A stretch of 5,089 nt of DNA from Marinosulfonomonas sp. (GTDB lineage Bacteria; Pseudomonadota; Alphaproteobacteria; Rhodobacterales; Rhodobacteraceae). The stretch's first letter is position 1, and the number at the start of each line of letters is the position of its first letter. This document shows positions 1 to 5,089 of this stretch, piece by piece. The DNA lies in NCBI GenBank assembly GCA_019090845.1, contig JAHRVD010000401.1:1-5089 (forward strand), in the 5' to 3' direction. The translations under genes were made by a program, and so were the position numbers. The notes beneath the pieces are model-generated. The model did no database searches and had not been told where the DNA came from. It saw only the letters and a list, made by a program, of their open reading frames with translations.

Positions 1-1085
1 CCTACGATCCCTTCTTGTCGGACGAACGCGCAGCCATACTTGGCGTGACCAAGGTCGATTTGGACGAGCTGTTTGCGCGGGCCGATTTCATTACGCTGCA
101 TGTGCCGCTGACAGACAAAACACGCAAGATCATTGACGCAGACGCCATCACCAAAATGAAAGACGGCGTGCGGATCATAAACTGCGCGCGCGGCGGGTTG
201 GTTGATGAGGCCGCTTTGGCGGATGCTCTGAAAGCAGGCAAAGTCGCAGGCGCCGCATTTGATGTATTTGAGGTCGAGCCAGCAAAAGACTCGCCCTTGT
301 TTAACCTTCCCAACGTTGTTTGCACACCGCATCTGGGTGCCTCGACAACAGAAGCGCAGGAAAACGTTGCTTTGCAGGTCGCCGAGCAAATGTCCGATTA
401 TCTGCTAACAGGTGCGGTCACCAACGCACTGAACATGCCCTCTGTTACGGCCGAGGAAGCAACGGTAATGGGGCCTTGGATCAAATTAGCCGAGCATTTG
501 GGCGCATTTGTTGGCCAATTGACGGACGAGCCGGTCAAAGCAATTAACATTTTATACAACGGCAATGTCGCGACAATGAACACGGCAGCCCTTAATGCCG
601 CTGCGGTTGCGGGCCTGATGAAGGTGGCAAATCCGGATGTAAATATGGTTTCTGCACCCGTCATTGCCAAAGAGCGGGGCGTAAACATCTCGACCACGAC
701 GCAGGAAAAATCCGGGGTGTTTGATGGGTATATAAAGTTGACCGTTGTGACGGAAACGCGCGAACGTTCGATTGCCGGTACAGTTTTCAGCGATGGCAAG
801 CCGCGGTTCATTCAAATCAAAGGCATCACGATTGACGCCGAGATCGGCGAGCACATGCTTTATACGACCAACAACGATGTTCCCGGCATTATTGGAACGC
901 TTGGAAAGACTCTTGGTGAGCACGATGTGAATATCGCCAACTTCACCCTTGGCCGGTCAGAGCAGAGCAAAAATGCAATTGCGTTGCTTTATCTTGATGC
1001 GCCAATACCAGTGTCTACATTGGCCGATCTGAAGGAAACCGGTCTGTTCGAACAGGTGCGGCCACTGGAATTTGGCATAATCTGA
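1..1085 (+). CDS. serA: D-3-phosphoglycerate dehydrogenase, 3' part (5' end outside window)
   Basis: Oxidises 3-phosphoglycerate to 3-phosphohydroxypyruvate with NAD+, the first committed step of cytosolic serine synthesis. The reading frame is already open at the edge (first full codon at 3, reading YDPFLSDERA); 360 residues remain of a family that usually has about 530, so the N-terminal ~170 residues, including the dinucleotide-binding glycine loop, lie upstream. Visible in order: the rest of the NAD-binding and catalytic region with the family's Arg (in NCARGGLVDE, fragment residue 63), Glu (in FEVEPA, 92) and His (in TPHLGAST, 110); an ASB intervening domain at about 155-275; and a C-terminal ACT domain at about 283-354 with the typical NNDVPGIIGTLG start. 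ACT domains in this family often bind serine for feedback inhibition; whether this one does cannot be read here. The ASB plus ACT layout marks the long type-1 enzyme rather than a short 2-hydroxyacid dehydrogenase. No frameshift is seen. A phosphoesterase gene follows after 13 nt. Confidence 0.97.
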   Translation, partial: YDPFLSDERAAILGVTKVDLDELFARADFITLHVPLTDKTRKIIDADAITKMKDGVRIINCARGGLVDEAALADALKAGKVAGAAFDVFEVEPAKDSPLFNLPNVVCTPHLGASTTEAQENVALQVAEQMSDYLLTGAVTNALNMPSVTAEEATVMGPWIKLAEHLGAFVGQLTDEPVKAINILYNGNVATMNTAALNAAAVAGLMKVANPDVNMVSAPVIAKERGVNISTTTQEKSGVFDGYIKLTVVTETRERSIAGTVFSDGKPRFIQIKGITIDAEIGEHMLYTTNNDVPGIIGTLGKTLGEHDVNIANFTLGRSEQSKNAIALLYLDAPIPVSTLADLKETGLFEQVRPLEFGII

Positions 1086-1098
1086 GAAAGCGGGCAAA

Positions 1099-1839
1099 AT
1101 GCGACGGATCTACGCGATTGGCGATATTCACGGGCAGCTTGAAAAACTGCGCGAAGTTCACCGCTGGATATCTGCCGATCGCGCCCGCAATGGTGATGAC
1201 ACAATCGTTGTGCATGTGGGCGATCTGGTCGACCGGGGACCCGACAGCGCAGGCGTGCTTGACCTGTTGATTACAGGACTGACCCGGGGCGAGCCATGGG
1301 TGGTGTTGAAGGGCAACCATGATCGCATGATGTCCTATTTTCTTGAGCGCCCAAGTCGGCGGGATCATCTGTTGTCCAGCAAACATGAATGGCTAAACAA
1401 AGGGCTCGGCGGGCGCACTACTTTGGCGTCTTACGGGGTGGACGTAGATAACCTCGACGACAGCGCGCTGCACGAGGCGGCGATTTCCGCTGTTCCGGAG
1501 GCGCATAAGTCGTTTTTGGGCGGGTTAGAGACTATTTTTCAAAGTGAAACCGCCGCGTTTGTCCATGCCGGTGTGCGTCCGGGAATTCCCCTAAATGCGC
1601 AGATCGAAGATGACTTGGTCTGGATACGGCGGGAATTTCATGAAGATACCCGCAATCACGGCGCGTTGATCGTGCATGGCCACACGCCGGTGGATGCCGT
1701 GACCCACTATGGAAATCGGGTAAACATCGACACAGGCGCCGCCTATGGGCATGCCCTGTCAGTGGTGATTGTGGAAGGCCCGAAGGTCTGGCAACTTGAC
1801 GAAAACGGGCGCACAAGTCTTGCACCACCCGAAGAATAG
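1099..1839 (+). CDS. PPP-family metallophosphoesterase (serine/threonine phosphatase or ApaH-like)
   Basis: A 246-residue cytosolic metal-dependent phosphoesterase. The full PPP/calcineurin-like motif set is present in order: GDIHG (Asp9, His11), GDLVDRGPDSAG (Asp42, Arg46), GNHD (Asn73, His74), VHAGVRPG (His156) and HGHTP (His193, His195). These residues build the two-metal centre in the family. The conserved GDxVDRG and HAGxRPG signatures point to the protein phosphatase / diadenosine tetraphosphatase branch, not the YkuE or LpxH branches. The natural substrate (phosphoprotein, Ap4A-type dinucleotide or another phosphoester) cannot be decided from sequence. No signal peptide or membrane segment is seen. 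The ATG at 1099 is chosen because it begins MRRIYAIGDIHG, the usual very short lead into the first motif; the Shine-Dalgarno is weak (purine-rich GAGAAAG at 1084-1090). The 13-nt gap after serA suggests co-transcription, perhaps with translational coupling. Confidence 0.93.
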   Translation: MRRIYAIGDIHGQLEKLREVHRWISADRARNGDDTIVVHVGDLVDRGPDSAGVLDLLITGLTRGEPWVVLKGNHDRMMSYFLERPSRRDHLLSSKHEWLNKGLGGRTTLASYGVDVDNLDDSALHEAAISAVPEAHKSFLGGLETIFQSETAAFVHAGVRPGIPLNAQIEDDLVWIRREFHEDTRNHGALIVHGHTPVDAVTHYGNRVNIDTGAAYGHALSVVIVEGPKVWQLDENGRTSLAPPEE

Positions 1840-1872
1840 CCGTTTGCCGACGCCGGCCGCGGCGGCAAACGG
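1840..1872 (+). terminator. Strong hairpin directly after phosphoesterase stop, probable terminator without U-tract
   Basis: CCGTTTGCCG (1840-1849) and CGGCAAACGG (1863-1872) form a perfect 10-bp stem; after one A/G mismatch three more pairs (1851-1853 with 1859-1861) close a 5-nt loop. The stem starts immediately after the TAG at 1837-1839. The bases that follow are A-rich (AAAACTGG), so there is no U-tract on the + strand and it is not a textbook intrinsic terminator. It may still end the serA-phosphoesterase transcript as a non-canonical terminator, or protect its 3' end from exonucleases. Confidence 0.55.
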
Positions 1873-1957
1873 AAAACTGGAGCATGTGAAACCAAATGAT
1901 TTTTTTGCGGATTCTCTTCCATTATCCCTTGATTAGACACTGGATTGTTGCAAGCCG

Positions 1958-2815
1958 GTGTCAGCGGACCTGATGGCCCGACAACGTCAATCCAATCGTC
2001 TGGTGACCTTCAGTAGCCGACCACACATCACGACACACCGGCCACATTTGCAATCATGGCAAGGTCCGGATTTTTCTATTGCGGTTATTGCAGACCTTCA
2101 TGTTTCCGCACCATGGACATCCCTTGGCAGGCTCAACAGAATTGTCGAGCTTGTGAACGGGCTGGATGCTGATCTGGTCGTGCTGGCCGGTGATTTTCTT
2201 GCCGGTCGGGGCATGCTGGGGCGTGCAGAACCGGCGCATCAGATTGTGAAATGCCTGACCGGACTTCGCGCCCATTTGGGCATCTTCGCGATCCTTGGGA
2301 ATCATGACTGGCAAGATTGTGCTCTGGCGCAGCACACCAAATTTGAACGTAATTCCATTGTCGAGGCATTCGCGGATACTCACATCAAATTGCTGCGCAA
2401 CAACGCTGTTTCACTACAACATGGTGACCGGGCGTTTTGGCTGGTCGGGTTTGACAGCCAACAGCCCACCCGCAGGGATTGGAAAAACGGATTGCATCGC
2501 CCGGACGAAGCATTCGCACAGGTGCCCGATGGTGCTGATACGATCCTTTTGGCGCATGAGCCGGATTATTTCGCCATTGGTGACCGACGTGCAAAGCTGC
2601 AGATCAGCGGCCACACGCACGGTGGCCAGCTAAACCTTTTCGGATGGCGTCCCATGACACCGTCTCGGTTTGGAAGCCGATATGCTTATGGACACAAGCA
2701 AGACGAAGGTCGCCATTTGATCGTGTCAGGCGGGATCGGTTTTTCCGGCCTACCTATGCGGATCGGGCAACCACCGGAGATAACCTTGGTTGAAATAGTT
2801 CGGCCCAAGACCTGA
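1958..2815 (+). CDS. YkuE-like metallophosphoesterase
   Basis: A calcineurin-like phosphoesterase of up to 285 residues, from a different subfamily than the preceding gene. Motifs by position: ADLHVSAPW (Asp46, His48), LAGDF (Asp79), LGNHDWQ (Asn115, His116), AHEPDYF (His200), SGHTHGGQ (His219, His221), then a C-terminal block VSGGIGFSGLPMRIG and PPEITLVEI that is characteristic of the YkuE/YaeI group. All expected metal ligands are present. Members of this group cleave phosphodiester or pyrophosphate bonds and some act on lipid-linked substrates at the membrane; the substrate here is unknown. Many relatives carry an N-terminal membrane helix; none is visible here, and the first ~38 residues are polar. 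The start is uncertain: GTG at 1958 gives the longest frame, ATG at 1973 is the alternative, and neither has a clear Shine-Dalgarno. The frame is closed upstream by TAG at 1934-1936. It is separated from the previous gene by 118 nt and the strong hairpin, so it probably has its own transcript. Confidence 0.9.
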   Translation: MSADLMARQRQSNRLVTFSSRPHITTHRPHLQSWQGPDFSIAVIADLHVSAPWTSLGRLNRIVELVNGLDADLVVLAGDFLAGRGMLGRAEPAHQIVKCLTGLRAHLGIFAILGNHDWQDCALAQHTKFERNSIVEAFADTHIKLLRNNAVSLQHGDRAFWLVGFDSQQPTRRDWKNGLHRPDEAFAQVPDGADTILLAHEPDYFAIGDRRAKLQISGHTHGGQLNLFGWRPMTPSRFGSRYAYGHKQDEGRHLIVSGGIGFSGLPMRIGQPPEITLVEIVRPKT

Positions 2816-2863
2816 GGCCATCTGGTGCAAACAACACCGGCGGGTTATTATGCTGGCAACAAC

Positions 2864-2868
2864 AGGAG
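2864..2868 (+). promoter_or_regulatory. Ribosome binding site of the thiolase gene
   Basis: AGGAG lies 7 nt before the ATG at 2876. This decides the start: an in-frame GTG at 2825 would add 17 residues not seen in thiolases and has no comparable site, whereas the ATG start gives the usual thiolase N-terminus MTEIVILGSARTAIG. Confidence 0.85.
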
Positions 2869-2875
2869 ATTTTTT

Positions 2876-4048
2876 ATGACTGAAATAGTGATACTTGGCA
2901 GTGCCCGCACGGCCATCGGCACGTTTGGCGGCGCATTGGCGGCAATACCACCAACGAGTTTGGGTGCAACGGCTGCGCGCAGTGCTATGGAACGCGCCGG
3001 TGTTGCACCAGATCAGATCGGGCATGTGGCGTTTGGCCATGTCATCAACACCGAACCGCGCGACATGTATCTTAGCCGGGTCGCCGCGATGGATGCGGGC
3101 GTGCCCGACAGTGTTCCGGCAATGAATGTGAACCGGTTATGTGGGTCCGGTGTGCAGGCCATTGTGTCGGTATATCAGTCTCTGTTGTTGGGTGATTGCG
3201 ATTTTGCGCTGGCCGGTGGCGCCGAAAACATGAGCCGCGCGCCCTATATTATGCCCGCGACCAGATGGGGGCAGAAAATGGGCGATGTGTCCAGCATGGA
3301 CATGATGCTTGGCGCTTTGAACTGCCCGTTTGGAACCGGCCATATGGGCATAACCGCAGAAAACGTTGCATCAGAACATGGCATTACCCGTCAGGCACAG
3401 GACGACTTTGCATTGCAAAGTCAGCAACGCGCCGCGACGGCCATCAGCGAGGGGCGGTTTGCAGATCAGATCGTGCCGGTCGATATAAAGGTGCGTCGCG
3501 AAACTGTATCTTTTGAAGTCGACGAGCATCCCAAAAATACCACCGCCGAGGCCCTTGCCGGCTTGCGGAGCGCATTTCAGAAAGACGGCACTGTTACTGC
3601 TGGCAATGCCAGCGGCATCAATGACGGTGCCGGCGCAATTGTGCTGGCCCGTGCAGATGCTGCGGCCAATGCCGGGCTAAAGCCGCTGGCCCGTATCATT
3701 GGCTATGCCCATGCCGGTGTGCGCCCCGAAGTTATGGGCATCGGTCCCGTTCCGGCCGTGCGCAAACTATTTGAAAAAACTGGCTTGGGTCCTGATGATT
3801 TTGATGTGATCGAATCCAACGAAGCATTTGCGGCGCAAGCATTGGCTGTGACGCAGGAACTTGGGCTGGACCCAGCCAAAGTGAACCCGAATGGCGGCGC
3901 AATTGCGCTTGGCCATCCGGTTGGCGCCACGGGTGCAATCATAACGGTCAAAGCACTTTATGAGCTTGAACGTATTGGTGGTAAACGCGCCCTGATCACG
4001 ATGTGCATTGGCGGCGGGCAAGGTATCGCTCTGGCAATTGAACGGTAG
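2876..4048 (+). CDS. bktB: Beta-ketothiolase (acetyl-CoA C-acyltransferase), BktB type
   Basis: A complete 390-residue biosynthetic-type thiolase, the standard family length. It condenses two acyl-CoAs (acetyl-CoA with acetyl- or propionyl-CoA) to a 3-ketoacyl-CoA, or runs the reverse thiolysis, in the cytosol. Catalytic residues are all present: nucleophile Cys89 in NRLCGSGVQAI, Asn315 in SNEAFAAQ, His347 in GGAIALGHPVGATGA, and Cys377 in MCIGGGQG. The CoA-side loop NASGINDGAGAI is intact (244-255). The stretch FGHVINTEPRDMYLSRVAA (54-72) and RWGQKMGD (130-137) resemble the Cupriavidus BktB enzyme, known for accepting C4-C5 ketoacyl-CoAs, more than PhaA or AtoB; this comparison is from memory. 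No reductase (phaB), PHA synthase or CoA-transferase gene is next to it, so its pathway (polyhydroxyalkanoate precursor supply, ethylmalonyl-CoA-linked metabolism, ketone or fatty acid breakdown) stays open. It follows the YkuE-like gene by 60 nt. The symbol is by similarity of motif, not assay. Confidence 0.94.
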   Translation: MTEIVILGSARTAIGTFGGALAAIPPTSLGATAARSAMERAGVAPDQIGHVAFGHVINTEPRDMYLSRVAAMDAGVPDSVPAMNVNRLCGSGVQAIVSVYQSLLLGDCDFALAGGAENMSRAPYIMPATRWGQKMGDVSSMDMMLGALNCPFGTGHMGITAENVASEHGITRQAQDDFALQSQQRAATAISEGRFADQIVPVDIKVRRETVSFEVDEHPKNTTAEALAGLRSAFQKDGTVTAGNASGINDGAGAIVLARADAAANAGLKPLARIIGYAHAGVRPEVMGIGPVPAVRKLFEKTGLGPDDFDVIESNEAFAAQALAVTQELGLDPAKVNPNGGAIALGHPVGATGAIITVKALYELERIGGKRALITMCIGGGQGIALAIER

Positions 4049-4061
4049 TCACGGCGCATTT

Positions 4062-4128
4062 TTGGCCCGAGTGTCTTGAAAACCCTTATCTAACCGGTTC
4101 GGGCCGGGCCAATGGTGCGCGCCGGTTA
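4062..4128 (+). repeat. Overlapping GC-rich inverted repeats after the thiolase gene, possible terminator region
   Basis: Two inverted repeats interlock: TTGGCCCG (4062-4069) with CGGGCCAA (4105-4112), and TAACCGG (4091-4097) with CCGGTTA (4122-4128). TCGGGCC at 4099-4105 can also pair with GGCCCGA at 4064-4070, and AACCGGTT at 4092-4099 is itself palindromic. The structures cannot all form at once. There is no U-tract after any of them, so a role in ending the thiolase transcript is plausible but not shown; a protein-binding operator is the other reading. Confidence 0.35.
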
Positions 4129-4140
4129 AGACCCTGTTCA

Positions 4141-4199
4141 CTCTGATCCTGCTAATTTTAGCAACGCGAGTCGGGACGTTCCCACTGGCAGGATCGGAG
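4141..4199 (+). promoter_or_regulatory. Leader stem that occludes the kinase ribosome binding site (putative)
   Basis: The 5' arm 4141-4152 (CTCTGATCCTGC) pairs with 4188-4199 (GCAGGATCGGAG) over 12 positions, with a single U-G wobble at 4144/4196. The last four bases of the 3' arm are GGAG, the Shine-Dalgarno sequence of the histidine kinase. Inside the loop a second hairpin can form (4169-4171 with 4184-4186 and 4173-4176 with 4180-4183, one bulged C), and a small one TGCTA/TAGCA (4150-4154 with 4159-4163) competes with the top of the long stem. If the leader is transcribed, this fold would hide the ribosome site. No known riboswitch class is recognised. It could instead be a DNA-level dyad bound by a regulator. 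Confidence 0.4.
4196..4199 (+). promoter_or_regulatory. Ribosome binding site of the histidine kinase gene
   Basis: GGAG sits 7 nt before the ATG at 4207 and supports that start. It is unusual in forming the closing end of the 12-bp inverted repeat of the leader. Confidence 0.75.
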
Positions 4200-4206
4200 C
4201 CCCGGC

Positions 4207-5089
4207 ATGGACGTTGCACAAGCAGTTTCAAAAGAGCGTCGGGCGCGACTGGCGGCCGAACGGTTGTTGGAACTAAAACAGTCAGAGCTGTTTGCCGCAA
4301 ACGCCAGACTGTCGGAGCACGCGATGGCGCTGTCCGATGAAGTTGTTGAAAAGCGCGAAGAAGTCGAAGTTGTCCGCCACGTGGCCGAGGAACTGCGCGG
4401 ACAAAACTCGCAGGCCCTTACCGATCTGGCACGCGCCAACCACGAAGTCGAGATTGCCGAACGCCGATTGTGGGATTCCGTTGAAACCATTCAGGATGGT
4501 TTTGCCGTTTTTGATGCAGCCAGCGTGCTTGTCGCGGCGAATTCTGCCTACTTGTCGGTTTTTGACGGAATGGAATGCGTCGCACCGGGCATCACATATT
4601 CAGAAATCACACAAATCCTGGCCCAAGAGGGCATCGTAGATATCGGCGCGCAAGACCCCCAGTTGTGGTGTCAGGAAATGCAGCAACGCTGGATCTCCGG
4701 CGAACTGGGCCAACGCACGCTGAAACTTTGGAACGGCCTGTTTATTAAACTAGTGGATCGGCGCGCTGAAAATGGCGATACGGTTTCACTGGCCCTGAAT
4801 ATTACTGACACGATCCGTCGTGAAAAGCAGTTGACCCATGCACGCAGCAAAGCCGAGGCCGCCAATCGCGCAAAGTCCAGCTTTCTTGCCAAAATGAGCC
4901 ATGAGTTGAGGACGCCAATGAATGGTGTTGTCGGAATGGCGGACCTGCTGACCGACACCGAATTATCCGAAGAACAGACCCTGTTTGTTGAGACGATAAA
5001 GTCATCTGGCGAAGCTCTGCTTGGCTTAATCAACGATGTATTGGATTTCTCCAAAATTGAGGCAGAAAAACTTGTCCTGCACAGCGAAG
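4207..5089 (+). CDS. Soluble PAS-domain sensor histidine kinase, N-terminal part (3' end outside window)
   Basis: The frame starting at ATG 4207 stays open to the window edge, giving 294 residues. Residues 1-90 are a charged, Leu/Ala/Glu-rich helix of coiled-coil type (begins [20 protein letters not shown]). Residues ~88-200 form a PAS-like domain: [13 protein letters not shown] at the front, then [11 protein letters not shown], and a PAC-like end with [11 protein letters not shown] and SLALNITD. A short helical linker leads to the HisKA dimerisation domain with the phospho-accepting His232 in [19 protein letters not shown], then [24 protein letters not shown]. The ATP-binding HATPase domain and any receiver domain would lie beyond the edge. 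The H-box type ([14 protein letters not shown]) is typical of hybrid kinases, so C-terminal receiver domains are expected by inference. There is no signal peptide or membrane span, so the signal is probably cytosolic; no heme- or flavin-binding residue can be assigned to the PAS domain. It is preceded by a structured 158-nt intergenic region. Confidence 0.95.
   Translation, partial: MDVAQAVSKERRARLAAERLLELKQSELFAANARLSEHAMALSDEVVEKREEVEVVRHVAEELRGQNSQALTDLARANHEVEIAERRLWDSVETIQDGFAVFDAASVLVAANSAYLSVFDGMECVAPGITYSEITQILAQEGIVDIGAQDPQLWCQEMQQRWISGELGQRTLKLWNGLFIKLVDRRAENGDTVSLALNITDTIRREKQLTHARSKAEAANRAKSSFLAKMSHELRTPMNGVVGMADLLTDTELSEEQTLFVETIKSSGEALLGLINDVLDFSKIEAEKLVLHSE

Noticed and set aside
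398..811. 137-codon open frame on the minus strand inside serA
   Set aside because: It lies wholly antisense to a clear serA frame, its product has no recognisable motif, and GC-rich coding DNA often leaves the opposite strand open.
1900..1906. Run of seven T's as an intrinsic terminator tail
   Set aside because: No stable stem sits directly upstream; the strong hairpin ends 27 nt earlier.
2846..2851. TATTAT as a -10 box for the thiolase gene
   Set aside because: Five of six bases fit, but no acceptable -35 lies 16-18 nt upstream (best is about 2 of 6), so I do not call a promoter.
2825..2875. 17-residue N-terminal extension of the thiolase from GTG 2825
   Set aside because: No Shine-Dalgarno and no match to the thiolase N-terminus; the ATG at 2876 has AGGAG at ideal spacing.
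4168..4172. GAGTC (and GATTC at 1910-1914), CcrM-type GANTC methylation sites in intergenic DNA
   Set aside because: Single sites occur by chance about once per 256 bases and several more fall inside genes; no clustering that would suggest methylation-controlled promoters.
4158..4490. 110-codon minus-strand frame opposite the start of the kinase
   Set aside because: The product is Ser/Arg/Ala-rich low-complexity, as expected from the complement of a Glu/Leu-rich coiled coil; the sense frame is well supported by Shine-Dalgarno and domain content.
4671..5054. 127-codon minus-strand frame opposite the PAS and HisKA regions
   Set aside because: It is antisense to the conserved His box and linker of the kinase; no independent motif or ribosome site.

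Overview
The window looks like ordinary chromosomal DNA from an alphaproteobacterium, most likely a member of the Rhodobacterales / Roseobacter group. This is an inference from the style of the five proteins (type-1 SerA with ASB and ACT domains, a BktB-type thiolase, a soluble PAS histidine kinase with a long N-terminal coiled coil), from GC judged by eye at about the mid-50s percent, and from dense gene packing. All five genes read on the + strand. I see no mobile element, tRNA, rRNA, CRISPR array or sign of recent transfer, and no gene-free stretch longer than about 160 bases.

Layout: (1) 1-1085 is the C-terminal two thirds of serA, the first enzyme of the phosphorylated serine pathway. 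(2) 1099-1839 is a PPP-type metallophosphoesterase that starts 13 nt after the serA stop and is probably co-transcribed with it. A perfect 10-bp GC-rich stem starts one base after its stop codon and probably ends this unit. (3) 1958-2815 is a second, unrelated metallophosphoesterase of the YkuE-like subfamily, with an uncertain start. (4) 2876-4048 is a complete beta-ketothiolase of the BktB type with a good Shine-Dalgarno sequence and all catalytic residues. (5) 4049-4206 is the longest intergenic space and is rich in inverted repeats. (6) 4207 to the window end is the N-terminal part of a soluble PAS sensor histidine kinase, cut by the window edge shortly after its phospho-accepting His box.

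The genes do not form one pathway. Serine biosynthesis, two phosphoesterases of unknown substrate, a thiolase for short-chain 3-ketoacyl-CoA chemistry and a signalling kinase sit side by side as roughly three or four transcription units. I found no convincing new multi-gene system. The most interesting non-coding signal is a 12-bp nearly perfect stem (4141-4152 with 4188-4199) whose 3' arm contains the Shine-Dalgarno sequence of the kinase gene. It could be a cis-acting translational control element.
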